Positions 11,912 through 24,622 of a stretch of DNA of 64,000 bases are shown one piece after another. The notes beneath the pieces were generated by a model. That model had not been told where the DNA came from. It was given only the letters and a program-made list of their open reading frames with translations, and did not search any database. The DNA comes from Cryptomeria japonica. Its lineage: Eukaryota; Streptophyta; Pinopsida; Cupressales; Cupressaceae. The position numbers and the translations under genes are program-made. Positions within the stretch are counted from its first letter, which is position 1, and every line of letters begins with the position of its first letter. Where the stretch lies: positions 396,886,439 through 396,950,438 of the forward strand of contig NC_081406.1 of the NCBI RefSeq assembly GCF_030272615.1. Direction: 5' to 3'.

Positions 11912-13101
11912 AGAATCAGAAGGAGATGAAATTGTGTTTATTTCTATTAAAGAAGATGGACCAATACCTATTGATTCTATAAGCTGGACTATTCAGGATA
12001 AATATTTAGCTGCTAAATTTGAAGAGAAAGATGAATGGGTGATTGACAACGGTTGTTCACATCATATGACTAGTGATAAAAGAAAAATTGTGATTATGGA
12101 GAAGTATGATGGTGGAATAGTAAGATTTGGAGATGTCAAAGGTTGTGTGATTTGTGGTAGAGGTTCTATTTCCTTTAATGGTAAGCATACCATTGATGAT
12201 GTCTTTCATGTTAAAGGTTTGAAGCATAATCTCTTAAGTGTTGGACAGATGGTTGACAAAGGTTATGATTTGCAATTCAAAAATGGAAAATGCAAGATCC
12301 TAAATACCTCCAGTATAGAGATTGCACTAGGAACTAAGACTGAAGGTAATATCTTTCATTTGAATGCCAGTGAGAAAGTTTTCTTGATTTCTCAGATTGA
12401 TGAAAGTCAATTATAGCATAGGAGAATGTGTCATGTTAAAATGATTAAGATCTATTCTTCTCAAGCTGCTAGAGATTTGCCTAAAATTGTTGTCTACTAA
12501 TCTGATATGTAAGGAATGTCAAATGGGAAAGAAAACAAGAATTTATTTCAAGAGTAAGCAGTATACATCTTATGGATTGCTAGATCTTGTGCATACTGAC
12601 CTATGTGGACCTACAAGTATAAGAAGTGTGTAGGGTGACATATATTTCATGTTACTGATTGATGATTATTTCAGGATGATGTGGGTTGCCTTTTTGAAGG
12701 AAAAATTAGAAGCATTGGACAAATTCAAGATATTCAAAGCAAAGGTTGAGTCTCGGACAAAATTCAAGTTGAAATGAATGAGATATGTCAGAGGAGGAGA
12801 ATTTTGTTCTGGTGAGTTTGAATCATTCTGTGAGAAGCATGAAATTAGAAGACAATTATCTTCTCCTAGAACCCCACAACAAAATGGAGTTGTTGAAAGA
12901 AAGAACAAAACTATCTTGGATGTTCCAAGGACTATACTAATTGAAGGGAATGTTCCAAAGATCTATTGGAGAGAAGTTGTTAGCACTGTTGTTTACACAT
13001 TCAACCAAGTGCATATAAAAGGTGATTCTGATAAGACTCCTTATGAGCTATGGTTTGGTCATGTTCCTACTATGAGATATTGCAGAATTTTTGGAAGCAA
13101 G
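11912..13101 (+). pseudogene. Copia-1 protease and integrase N-terminal part
   Basis: Protease: WVIDNGCSHHMTS at about 12036-12072, where the catalytic DSG/DTG is DNG, followed by GLKHNLLSVGQM. The frame stops at about 12416, at the position of the family's LWH (TGG to TAG), just before the integrase zinc region. Integrase: the first catalytic Asp is in VHTDLCGP (about 12595). The second Asp position reads YVRGGEF (about 12787), so that Asp is lost. The Glu is in NGVVERKN (about 12886). Several stops occur. The frame is cut at 13101 by a solo LTR and resumes at 14331 with CYIKRDEDIG. Confidence 0.87.
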
Positions 13102-14330
13102 TGTTGGCAATTTGGAATTGATTATGTGTTGCATTAATGTTTTGTAATTGATGGCAACACCGGTTGTTTTGGTTGTTTACTAGTTTTTTGATTGGTTTTG
13201 GTAGAGTGGTTGATTATGATATTGATCCGGTAGGATCTGATATGCTTTGGTTTTAGAATTGGTTTGGATCTGTCATTCATGCTATTCAGATATGTATGAT
13301 GATTAGTTGGTTCAGGATTTGATGACTCAAGAGCTATTATTTGTTCTATTAAGCCTTTTGGTCACCAACAAGGGTTTTACCGACATAGTTTTTTTGAAGA
13401 TCTTTTGATGCACGTGATAAGTGGTGTTGGTGTGGCTTCTAGATGGATTTTAGGATGTTGTTGGTTATCTTGTTCGTGTTCCAGTTCATTGATGGTGTTG
13501 GATTTGGTTTATGGCAACCTATTTTGGGTTCAGTGTTATCTAGGTTATGGACCAATTTCTGTAACGTGTTTGAGGATATTCCTGATGGGTTACCGATGGG
13601 ATTTAATGATTGGTTTACATTGTTTTCAGCCTAAGAAGACTTGGTTGATCATTGGATTATGGGTTTATGTTATGAATTTATTGTATTATCTTTTAGGTAG
13701 CCGACATATGATGTAAGATCTCTTTGTAGATCATGGGTTGATAGGTCAAGGTTATGGGATGATCTATGTGCAAATAATGTTGTAATCATATGCAAAAGGT
13801 TTGGTCAATCATATGTGATCGAATTGGGTTTATAGGAGAAGTTTAAGGCCTACAGTATTGAGCTTAACCAAAACTATACTCAGGCATAGGAGATGCTATA
13901 CTCACAGTTCACTCTTCTTCTCAGATTGTAGTCTGATGTTTATGTAGTTAGTGAGGCTCCTTTTTGTGATGAGCACTATGCTCTAGGTTGTTGGCCTTCC
14001 TGCATGTTCAAGCCCCTCATATTATAATCACATACTTACTGCAAAAGTATTATCTGACTGTGGGTAGGCTTCCCACCAGGGTTTTTCCTTTTACCGGGTT
14101 TTCCACGTACAAATCTTAGTGTCATGTGTTATGGATGGATGGTAACTGTTCTATGATTTATGTTTATGTTTAAATGCTTTATCAGTCATTCTGGTATTTG
14201 GTTTATGCTTTCCAATATTAAGTTTATGTGTTCCAATAATAAGGATTTAAATGCTTAAAGTTCTATAATCCGGTGACAACTGATTCACCCCCCTCCTCAG
14301 TTGTCCTCTGGTTATCTGAGTTGTCTAACA
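13102..14330 (+). mobile_element. Solo LTR (Copia) inside the Copia-1 integrase
   Basis: It begins TGTTGGCAATTTGG and ends GTTGTCTAACA, with flanking GCAAG (13097-13101) and ACAAG (14331-14335): a 5-bp target duplication with one change. Removing it rejoins the integrase frame. It has the late-LTR blocks CTGTGGGTAGGCTTCCCACC, GGTTTTTCC and ATTCACCCCCC. It belongs to the same family as the LTR at 60678-61952, which shares the start, the GAATTGATTATGTG segment and the 3' blocks. The frames near 13405-13716 have no domain. Confidence 0.9.
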
Positions 14331-16270
14331 ACAAGTGTTATATAAAGAGAGATGAGGATATAGGAAAGTTTGATGCAAGAAGTGATGAATGAATTTTGTT
14401 GGGATATTCAAAAAAGAGCAAAGCCTACTAGTGGTAAAATAAGAGATTGAGAAAGATAGTGGAAAGTGCAAATGTCAAGGTTGATGAGAACTATGAGAAA
14501 TAAATCAAAGCATACGGATATGATGATGATCAGAATGTTGTCTTAAAGCAAATTCAGATAGAAGAATTGAAGCATAATGATTTGGTAGAGACTGTTAATC
14601 CGGATATTTCTTCTACCGATGAAGAGGTGCAGGAACCTGAAAATCAGAAGACTTCGAGGTATGTAAGATTGAATCATTCTAAAAATTAGATCATTGGTGA
14701 TAAAAATAAAGTCGTGATGACTAGAAGAAGGCTAGCTGCTGAAGAGGTATGTTTGATTTCTTAAATTGAACCTAAAGATGTTGTTGAAGCTTGCAAAGAT
14801 GAAAATTGGATAAAGGCTATGGAAGAATAATTGAACCCGATTAAAAATAATAACACATGGGAACTTGTGCCTAGACCTAAAGAGAAGAATGTGATTGGTA
14901 CTAAATGGGTATTCAGGAATAAATTGAATGAAGTTGGTGAAGTTTTCAGAAATAAATTAAGATTGGTATGCAAAGGATATTCAGAAAAGGAAGGAATTGA
15001 TTATGAGGAGACTTTTTCTCTAGTAGCTAGACTTAAAGCTATTAGACTATTGCTTGCATATGATGCATATAAGGATTTCAAGGTATATCAAATGGATGTC
15101 AAGTCAAACTTTTTGAATGGTGATCTTGAGGAAGAAGTATACATTGATCAACCTGATGGATTTTAATTATCAGATGATGGAGACATGGTATACAAACTGA
15201 AGAAAGCTCTTTATGGATTGAAACAAACCCCTAGAGCCTAGTATGCTAGATTGGATAAGTATTTACTGAAATTGGGATTTAATAAAGGTATTGCTAATAG
15301 TAATCTATATTTCAAGATTGAGAATGATAACATTTTTATTGTTGAAGTTTTGTTGATGACATTATCTTTGGAGGAGATGATGACTTGAGTTTGAAGTTTT
15401 CCGGTGATATGTAGAAAGAATTCAAGATGTCTATGATAGGAGAAATGAATTTTTTCTTAGGTTTGCATATTTCACAGACTAGAAAGGGTATTTTTATATC
15501 TCAAGCTAAATATGTGAAGGAATTAATGAAGAAGTTTGGGTTAGAAGATTCTAAACCTGTTGGAACTTCTATCGTGACTAGCTACAAATTGTCTAAGAAT
15601 GATGAATCTCTGAAAGCTAATCAGACCTTGTACAAATCTATGTTTGGTGGACTGCTATACCTGAATTAGACTAGACCTAACATTATGCATGTTGTGTGAA
15701 TGGATTCTAGATATCAAGCTGATCCAAAAGAGAGTCATGTCACTGCTGTAAAGAGTTATTTGGATACTTGAAAGGAAATATGGATTATGGTTTGTGGTAT
15801 CCAAGGAATGATGATTTTATGTTATGTTCTTACACTGATGCTGATTGGGCTAGTGATGTTGATGACCAAAAGAGTACCTCTGGTGGTGCATTCTTTTTGG
15901 GTAAGAAATCTAGTTTCATGGGAAAGTAAGAAACAAGATTCAGTTTCCCTATCTACTGTTGAAGTTGAATACATTGCTGCTGCTACTAACTGCATTCAAG
16001 TAGTTTGGATGAAACAAATGTTGAAGGATAGTAGAGTTATCTATGATGAGCCTACTATCATATATTGTGATAATTCTAGTGTTATTAATATGTCAAAGAA
16101 CCCGGTGCAACATTCAAAGACTAAACATGTATAATCAAGTAGCATTTCTTGAGAGAAAAAGTTAGTGAAGAGGAAGTGAAGTTAGAGTATGTGTCTACAA
16201 AGGAACAAATTAGTGATATTTTCACCAAGCCTTTGCCTGCAGATACATTTGTTTATTTGAGAGAAAATGT
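14331..16270 (+). pseudogene. Copia-1 integrase C-end, reverse transcriptase and RNase H
   Basis: RVT_2-type reverse transcriptase begins near 14770 ([21 protein letters not shown]). The [19 protein letters not shown] block, with its catalytic Asp, is at about 15090-15140, and ALYGLKQTPRA at about 15210. The second catalytic pair is VDDIIFGG near 15350, reached through a frameshift. RNase H follows: TDADWASD (about 15838), the region of STVEVEYIAAA (about 15955), and the end motif ISDIFTKPLPAD (about 16211). Several stops and frameshifts are present, and many stops replace Gln or Trp. Confidence 0.88.
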
Positions 16271-16635
16271 AGGGGTATCTACCCCTCCTGATGGGAACTA
16301 GATACATTGAGTTGCATCAATCCGATGGACTTCATAGTCTTATCTTTTTGTCCGGATTGATGAGTTTATGTTGCTCTTCTAATGGAGTAGTCTGTTTGTG
16401 GTTTAGTTGAGCTAGTTATAATCATGATTTGTTTATTCTAAGGGGGAGAGTAAGCTTGGTTTTTTATTTTGAGAACCTTTGTCATTGATGTCAAAGGGGG
16501 AGAGAAAGCATGTGAAAATTATCTTATCTGTTGTTGGTGAGCTTGATATTAGGGGGAGTTTTTTAAAGATGTTTTCTTTCTTTGCATTGATTTTTTTCAC
16601 ATCCATATGTTGCCATCAATGCTAAAGAGGGAGAT
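16271..16635 (+). other. Copia-1 3' untranslated region with four purine tracts
   Basis: Non-coding. It contains four polypurine blocks: AAGGGGGAGAG (about 16440), CAAAGGGGGAGAGAAAG (about 16491), TTAGGGGGAG (about 16550) and TAAAGAGGGAGA (about 16623). The last lies directly against the 3' LTR start (TGTT at 16636) and is the likely plus-strand primer tract. The others are possible accessory tracts. Confidence 0.7.
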
Positions 16636-16857
16636 TGTTTTGATTAAGTAAAAGTAGGTATTTGAAAGGTACCCGAACCTTGTACAAACCAGGAGAGAGG
16701 ACTGCTAAAAAAATTGCCTGGTCACTTCAAAAAACAAAATGAACCCACTGGAAGGGATCAACTAAACACAACATTACATAATTAAGTATCTCGGTACAGA
16801 CAACAAAAGGAAAGCATAAAGACAACAAAGAGACCTAACCAGGGAAAACAACAAAAA

Positions 16858-18463
16858 CTAAATACTATTCATAATTTCCTTAGCGTGAACAACCATTTGT
16901 TTCATGTTGTTTGCTGAGGTCTTCAGATCCTCCAGCTCATGACCTTTGATGTCGCCTTTTTTCTTTGTGTTCACTCTGGTCCTCCTTTCATGCCCTTTCT
17001 TGTTCAACTGCTCTTTATCACTATCCTTTTCTGCATCATTCTCGAACCTGTTAATAAGGATGTTCATGTTGTCCACTGAGGATTTGAGGATTTGGAAATT
17101 TTGGTCGGCTATCTTCTTTACATTGAGCTCCAGCTTGTCAATTTTGGTGCTGAAATCTTTCATTTTATTTTCCATTTCCTTAGGATCTCCCATCTAGTTG
17201 ACCTTTTTCTCCGTTGCCATAATTTTTCCAACCATACATTCAATAGCTTGAGCATTATGTAGAATGGCTACCAGTTCTTTAACATGTTCCGCCAAGGGCT
17301 TGTCACCAACAATAATTCTTGCAATGGCATGTGTATTGGTTTTCAAACTGTTAACATCCTTCACCATAGTGGCGATAGTCTCACATAAGGCCTTAACAGT
17401 GTCTTTGTCACCATTGTCACTTTTATCCCCTTTTTCCTCCTTATGCAGATTTGTGGTATTCACGGTCTCCATATTATCCATCACCGGGTTACCCTCCCCT
17501 TCTTTTTCTTGACTATCAACCACCTTGTTTTCTTCAGCCTCCTCTTCCAATTCAATCTGAACATGATTGAAGTCGGAATTTCTCCCCTTTTTAATGTTCT
17601 TTTTTTGAGCCTTCTTTCCAGTGGTTTTCCCTTTCTTTTTTTTAGCATATTTTTCCTCAAGGGATTCAGTTGCAGAGTCCGACGTATCAGAGTCCACAAT
17701 AATCCTTCTTTTCTTGGCCCTAATCCTCCCTTTCTTGCTAGTTTCCTGCAACTCTCCCTTAGTTTCTGAGTCAAAATTAAAACCACTATCCTTACTTTCT
17801 GTAGTTTCATCTCTAGCATTTTTGCCTTTGATAGGATTTTTAATGCACTTCCCCTTTAGAATTTTATAAACCAGGACCATAAGCCCCTGGTGGAGGGCAT
17901 GATCACCTTTAGGATCCCTCTGGATTTCCTTTATAGTATGATCCATAGAACTGGCTAGGTAATAGGGAAGGATAACCCTTTCTCCATGATGAAAATGATT
18001 AAGAAGAACAAAGTGATGCCCGTAGGCCCTGGTAAACCTACCGTCTAAGGTAATGTATTCAATAGAAGCAAAAAGAACAAACCTCCAAGGCCTGCAAATT
18101 CTCTTCGGGGAGTGGTAGGAATTTTTCAATTTTGATCATCTTTCACCTCTCTCCATCCATAATTGGAAACTTGTCTGCAGCTTTGTCAGATATTCCTCTG
18201 TCCCTATAAAATTTCATACCCTCAGTAGACATCCTCGTGGCCTCGGCAATAACCTCTTCGTCGACATTCATCATCTATGAACCAATCAAAATTTTTCCAT
18301 TTTTCCAGTTCTTGATGAAGTAAGAAGTTATTGTGGGGTCTTTCCCACTTATTCATTCCATGAAAACATTCATTCCTCCCTACTGGAGGATATCCTAGAC
18401 TTCATCAATCTTTCTCCAGTCCGAGCAGGAAGCAGGTTCAAATCTCTTCTTGTTACCTCCCAT
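16858..18463 (-). pseudogene. LINE-associated third ORF (ORF3), unidentified
   Basis: It lies about 170 bases downstream of the RNase H stop, on the same strand. ATG at 18463 opens MGGNKKRFEPASCSDW. Stops and one frameshift occur up to 18129. From there the frame is open to 17194 and, past one in-frame TAG, to 16858. The N-terminal half is globular (FIKNWKNGKILIGS, RPWRFVLFASIEYITLDGRF, YGHHFVLLNHFHHGERV, GDHALHQGLMVLVYKIL). The middle is Lys/Glu/Ser-rich with basic clusters (RAKKRR, KKKKGK). The end is Leu/Ile/Lys/Asn-rich and probably coiled-coil. No LINE function is known to me for this protein. It could be an acquired ORF or a separate nested insertion. Confidence 0.55.
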
Positions 18464-18636
18464 TTTTGCAGCTCCTTCCTTGCAATTCCTTCTCTTGATT
18501 TGATCACTTCCCCTCTGGTTTCTGTGGTTATTCTTTGAGAGCGCCTAGAAATTGTACCAGTTAATTATGATAAGACACCTATTTAAAAGTTCATTATCTT
18601 CAAATGAGCCCTGCATTGAAAAAGGTAGAAAGGTCA

Positions 18637-21600
18637 TTAGAAATAATGATTAAAAGTACCACGTTGCCTTGTATAGCTTCGGTCTTGATTGAGAAAGGAT
18701 TTCATTTCGCTTGCAATCTCTGTTTCACCATAATTAGTAATGATGTCTCCCAATTGGCAAGCTAGGTTGGCAGCCCAGTCAGCACAAGAGTTGGCCTCCA
18801 TGTAAACATGTGTAAAAACACACATGTCAAACTCTTCGCTAATTTTTCTAGTAGCTTTAATAGCATTACTAATAGACCAAGATGGTGGGAATTTCATATT
18901 TAAACAGTTGATAATGTTTAAGGAGTCTCCTTCACACCAAAATTTAGTGCATTTGGATTCCTTTGCAAGGATCATCCCATCATAGGCCACCACGGCTTCG
19001 GCTACATGATTGGTTTGATTTCCTATGGGTATACATTTAATGATTTTACATATTCCCCATTCATCCCTTAGGACCACTCCACATCCAGCAACCCTTGGGT
19101 TACCCTTAGAGGCCCCGTCAAAATTGATTTTTATCCATCCTCCGGGTGGGCTGATCCTTCTCACTCCCTCTCTAGGGTTGCTCTAAACACTCTCTTGAGC
19201 CTTTAGTCTCCACTTTTTATAGATACATTGATCCTCATTAGTGTGAGGATTATCCAAACCACCTATGATATTCAGATTTTCCCTTATGCTTCTTCTTATT
19301 TTTTCAAACACAATTTTAGCCTTAGTAGTCTTTTCCTTTAAAATCCTATCATTTCTCTCTTTCCAAAGACCCCAACACATGTGGGGTAAAACAATTTTCC
19401 ATAATAAGGTTGTAGTTTTGTTTTTTGAAGGATGATGCCAAGACTTGAAAATTTCCTGAATTGAATTAGGGAAGCTCCAACTAATATTGAATTGATCCAG
19501 ACAGCTTCCCCAAACATTAGCAGAGAAGGGACAGTGGAAGAGCATATGATTTATTGTCTCCTCATTCTGCTTGCAGAGAATACAGAAACTAGGAATGCTG
19601 ATACCTCTTTTTCTGATATTCTCAGTAGTGAGAATTTTGTCTTGAAGGGCTATCCAAAAGAAAATATTGATTTTGGGTATGAGGCCTTTCACCCAAGCTT
19701 TGGCCCAACAAGGACTTTCCATGTTCTTGAACTGTTGATGATATAGAGAAGTCACTAAAAAAGTACCACTAGCTATGAGTTTCCAAATTATTTGGTCTTC
19801 TTCTTCAATCCTCACCATAGAGTTCATAACTATTTTCAAACTACCTAAAGACTGATCCACTTGAGATAAGTCTTTCCACTGATCATCTTTCCAGTAATCC
19901 TCAACCTTGGTTCCAAATATTTCCTTGCATTGGTTCTGATATCTATTCCACTCAGGGTTTCCATTCAAAGGGGAATCCAAAAGCCAAGGGTCCTCCCAAA
20001 ACTGAATAAGATTCCCTTTCCCCAACTTCCACTTTGTACCTTTGATAATTAAGTCTCTGGTCCTAGAGACATTTTTCCAAATATTGGAACCAATTGGTAT
20101 GGTCTCCGCTTTGAGGAAACTTTGAAGATTCGGGCATTGGCTTTTGTATTTGTTGTCCCATATTTTCTTCCACTCTCCTTGATTTCTATATCCTCTCTAA
20201 ATCTGCTTGACCATGAGGTGATCATTTATGTCTCTTATTCTTATAAGGCCAAGACCTCCTTTATTCTTAGGCTTACAGACCTTCTCCCATGCAATTAAGT
20301 TCATTCTCTTCTTCTCTTCCACCCCTGTCCATAAGAAGGATCTCTGAATCTTTTCAATGGCCTTAGCATACTTAGCTGGAATCCTGAACAAACTGATGGC
20401 ATAGAGGGGGATACTTTGTAGGGTGGATTTAAGTAGTTGGACCTTACCTGCTTGACTCAGGAGAGCTCCCTTCCATCCAGACATATTTTTGTGGAATTTA
20501 TCCACCAAGGCTGCCCAAAAGGTGTCCGAGGGATCAAGGCCTAAGGGGAGCCCCAAGTAAGAAGTAGACAGACTACCAATTTGGCCTCCCAGAATGTTAC
20601 TAATTTTAATCCTCCTTCTCTCCGGGGTATTGATAAAATAAACAAAGATTTTAGACCAATTAATTAGCTGACCAGTGGCCTCTCCATAGTTGTCCAAAAC
20701 CTTTTTTAGTCTTCTAGAGTCCTTAACAGTGGCTTTTCCCATTATTATAGAGTCATCAATAAACTGCTGATGAGAGCATATTTGATCTATTGAAGAAGGA
20801 TTCAAACTGCAAAACTCCCTTTTCTCAACCAGCTTACCAATACATCTCCCCAAGCATTCTGCCATGATGATGAAGATCACTGGAGATAGAGGATCCCCCT
20901 GCCTGAGACCTCTTGAGGCTTTAAAGAAAGGAGAGGGGGAGCCATTCATTAAAATAGAGAAAGATGTCGAAGAAACAAGTTGTCTGATGAGGCTGACACT
21001 TCTAGGACTAAAGCCAAAAGTAGAGAGAACATCCACCATAAAATCCCAATCCACTCTATCGTAGGCTTTAGAGAGATCCAGTTTAAAAAAAAACCCTTCT
21101 TTTTTAGAGAATGCCAGTGAGTGGATATTTTCATGAACAAAGATGATAGAATCCAAAATTTGTCTTCCGAGGACAAAACTGCTTTACTGAGGCGAAATGA
21201 TGGAGGGCAACATCTTCAAAATTCTAGAGGTTAGGACCTTAGAGATAATCTTATAGAGAGAGTTGCATAAACTTATAGGTCTGAAAAGATCCATAGAGTC
21301 TGCCCCCATCTTTTTGGGAATGAGAGCAATAAAAGTACCATTAACTTCCTTTAATAGTTTCCTAGCACCAAAAAACTCTTTCACAGCTCTGGTGACATCT
21401 TCTCCTATAATATGCCAGTACATTTGGAAGAAAAACATGGGAAAGGCATCTGGACCAGGGGCTTTCTTGCCTTCAAAGGATTTGATAGCTATCAAAATTT
21501 CTTCATGGGAAGGGATAACTGTCAGGTGATCATTCTGTTCCTCCCCCAGAATGGTAGGTATGTTGTCCAAGAGTTCCCTCTGTGCCTGTATTTCCAAATT

Positions 21601-22830
21601 CTGGTCCTTAGCAAGTAAATTAGAGAAAAAATCCATAGAAGCCTTGCTCATAGAATCATCATCAACAACACATTTGCCATTCACTTTAATCTAAACAATT
21701 CTATTCATGGCATTATGTCTTAAGGTGGACATATGGAAGTATTTAGTGTTCCTATCCCCCTCCTTTAACCAGACATTCCTCGATCTTTGTTTCCAGTAGG
21801 TTTCCTCTTTAGCTATTATATCATGATATCTCATAAGAATAACATCTTCAGTGTTTCTAGACATATTAGTGTAACCATTGATCTGTATCTCATTGTGGAT
21901 GTCCTTGAGCTCTAAGAGGGTTGTAGCTTTTGAGGTAAAGATGTTCCCAAAGCAATCCTTATTCCACTTCTTAACATTATTTTTAACATTCTTTAGCTTT
22001 TTGACCACTTTGTACATGGCGTTCCCTTCAAAACTGACCTGCCACCATTCCTTAATCTTATTTTCCAGATCCGGGTGTCTGGTCCACATTTTTTCAAATC
22101 TATAAGGGAAATGTCTTCTTCTATTCTTTACATCAGCCATGAAGGTTATGGGATAATGATCTGATCCAACCCTTATGTGAGAGGATAATGAACAATCATG
22201 AAGATTATACCAATCTAAGGAAAGCAGAGCTCTATCGAGTCTAACCTGGATCAGATTCTCACCACTTCTTCTGTTGGTCCACATGTATTTGACTCCTTGC
22301 AATTCTAGATCATGAATTGCATTATTGTTTATGAAGTCCATCAAGTCCAGTCTGCTATCTAGATTAGCTTGACTCCCTCCCTTTTTCTCATTTTCCTTTA
22401 GGAGAGTATTGAAATCTCCCATAATTATCCAACTGTCCTTAGCAAACTTACTTCTCAACCTAGTTAGATATCTCCACATCTCACTTCTACCAGTCTTTGT
22501 GTTGGGGGCATAAATGTTAGTTAGAACCCAAGTTGTACAATTCTTAATGTGCTTAAATCTTATACAAGCCAGATCATTGTCCTGAATCAACACCTCTCCT
22601 TCTACATTGTTTTTGTTCTAGAAGGTAACAATTCCTCCCGATGCACCTTCTGAACTACCTCTGCTAACTCCACTGTTTTTGAACATATTCAAACTTTCAA
22701 CTTTATCTTTAACCATCATATTTTCTTGAATCAAAAAAATATCAGGGTTTTTATCTCTAATCATATTTTTAACTAAATTATGCTTGTGGGGACTATTAAG
22801 TCCCCTAATGTTCCAGGAGATGATTTTCAT
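18637..22830 (-). pseudogene. LINE ORF2: endonuclease, reverse transcriptase, zf-RVT, RNase H
   Basis: Start chosen at MKIISWNIRGLNSP (22830), the usual ORF2 beginning. The endonuclease has [18 protein letters not shown] (about 22420) and GSDHYPITF (about 22150). The reverse transcriptase has KKAPGPDAFP (about 21450), LIPKKMGADSMDLFRPISL (about 21290), FKLDLSKAYDRVDW (about 21080), ASRGLRQGDPLSP (about 20900) and the catalytic box as QFIDDSI (about 20750). A zf-RVT region follows (FWIALQDKILTTENIRKRG, then a CX2C-type segment, about 19650-19530). RNase H shows NFDGASKGNP (about 19110), HVAEAVVAYDG, CEGDSLN and CADWAANL (about 18770). About five stops break the frame, at about 22618, 21688, 21184, 20197 and 19184. 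Four fit Trp TGG to TAG and one fits Gln CAA to TAA. Length about 1,400 codons, normal for a plant L1 with RNase H. Confidence 0.9.
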
Positions 22831-23227
22831 GGATTTTTGGAATACCTGCCTCAAAGATGGTTCTTTGGGTACCATCTGCTAAGTTCCTTCTTGTTTCCAA
22901 AGATCTTTTCTTGGCATTTGAGTGTCTTCCTGGAGAAGTATGTTGTGCTCCCACATCACCAAGCCTACTTCTGGTGTTTCTAGTCATCGTACTATTGACT
23001 GGGTTGTTGTTATTCTTTTTTTTCTGCTTGATCCTTCTTTTATCCTCTACTGCTTCTTCATCCTCCTGCTTTGTTTCATTCTTCTTCAGTGCCTTTTTTA
23101 TGTCTTCTTCATCTCCCCATTTTGGATCTTGTTCTTCTAAAAATGCCAGCTTTCCCTTTGCTGGGGTGGTTAGAGAAATTTTCGATAGCCCTTGGCCCAG
23201 AATGGTATCAGGTTGGGCCTCCTAGAA

Positions 23228-24622
23228 CTAGTCTATTTCTTTATCTTGATCTTGAGATACTGAAACTAGGTTAAAGTTATCTCCTTCCTCTTTGACCGAG
23301 GGTTTCTTTTTTCCTTTATCTGGGACTAACTCTTTCTTATCCTCTTTCAGTTCTTCTTGCTGAGTGTTGTCTTTTTCTTTGTACTTTGAGTCCTCAACAT
23401 TCTGCTCCATCATCTGAATCTTTAGTTCATTATCCACTTCGCTGGTAATTTCTTCCTCCACCCATCCTATCTGAGACTGATTCTCCTGATTAAGATCATT
23501 GGATTCCAAGGCTTTTGGTGGCTTGTCTACTTTTTTCCAGACCTTAGTTTGGGGGAAGGGTTTATCCTCCATATTTGGACAATTTTTTGCCCAGTGTCCC
23601 ACCTTTTTACAATGGAAATAGGTGAAGGGGATTGTTTCATAAACAATATTTTGCTTCCACTTCCCCAGTTTTGATTCTATCTCTATTTCCTCTGGCATGT
23701 TCATGTCAGGTCTGACTCCAACACAGATCCTAGCGTAAATCAGTCTTCTTCTAGATGTCGTGACCTGGTCAATAGCGATGGGCTCCCAAAGGTATTGGCA
23801 ATTCCTGCAAAAACATCTTCCTCCCAAAATTCCATTGGGATCCCAGGGAGCTTGACCCACACCAGGACTTGGACCAAAGAATTCTTTCCTTTCGCTACAT
23901 TAGGGTACCACTTCTGGATGTACATAATGTATTTACCTATTGTCCAAGATCCACTACAAAGAATGTTTCTTCTATCCTCATCACAGGAAAAAGAGAAAGA
24001 TAAACAGCCTTTGTTCATTGCTACCACATCAACCTGACCTTTCAGGTTCCACTTTCTTTTGAAAAATCCATGAACTATTTCTATATTAGGTCTTGACCCA
24101 AAAAAATTACCAATCAAAGTGTTTTCCATTCTGGCAATGTTTTGGTCTATGATTTGGTCTAGAACAATGATAGCAAACTTGCCTTGAGACACATTCGAGG
24201 AGTTTTAAGAGGAGGCAATGAGGATTTACCTTTAGGCTTAACCCCAAATAGTGAGGACCACTTACGTGTCTATCCATTGGGTCCCCTCTTCAAGTCCATT
24301 GATGAGAAAACCTTTTCTGGGTGATCTTTTCCTTCCATCGTGTTCTCTGAGACACAAATGTCTTGTTGTCCTTGGGTTCCTACCGAGTTGCCATCTTCTA
24401 TTTTTGAAGTTTGAACCTTCTCTTTCCCGCTCTCATCTGTTAACTACTCATCATGTGGTGTTAGTCCTCCCCCTGGGTCCCCCAAAACCATGGGATCATC
24501 AAGGTCCTTTCCATCTGAACCCCCCCATCTGCAGGAATCTCTGTGTCTTCTACTGCTTGCTGTCCCGATGCCGATCCAGAACTCCCGCTCAAATTTGAAT
24601 ACTGGATCCGACCGCCCTCCAT
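23228..24622 (-). pseudogene. LINE ORF1: DUF4283 and CCHC zinc knuckle (nucleic-acid chaperone)
   Basis: The most upstream in-family ATG is at 24622-24620 (MEGGRIQYSNLSG), with frameshifts and a stop before 24192. From 24192 the frame shows the DUF4283 pattern of plant L1 ORF1: FFKRKWNLKGQVDVVAMNKG, CSGSWTIGKYIMYIQKW and VWVKLPGIPMEFWEED. A frameshift near 23800 leads into the frame with YARICVGVRPDMNMPEE and a zinc knuckle, HCKKVGHWAKNC, near 23600. There the first Cys of CX2C appears replaced (YFHCKK). A Glu/Lys/Gln-rich tail follows to 23228. In the family this protein binds the LINE RNA. Confidence 0.85.

Noticed and set aside
13405-13716. 103-codon plus-strand frame inside the solo LTR
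   Set aside because: Trp/Leu/Cys-rich without domain, lies wholly in non-coding LTR sequence, and the related LTR at 60678 does not keep it open.
16946-17869. Hydrophobic plus-strand frames resembling membrane proteins
   Set aside because: They are antisense shadows of the Lys/Glu-rich LINE ORF3.
22857-23225. 122-codon plus-strand hydrophobic frame
   Set aside because: Antisense shadow of the charged tail of LINE ORF1 and the ORF1-ORF2 gap.
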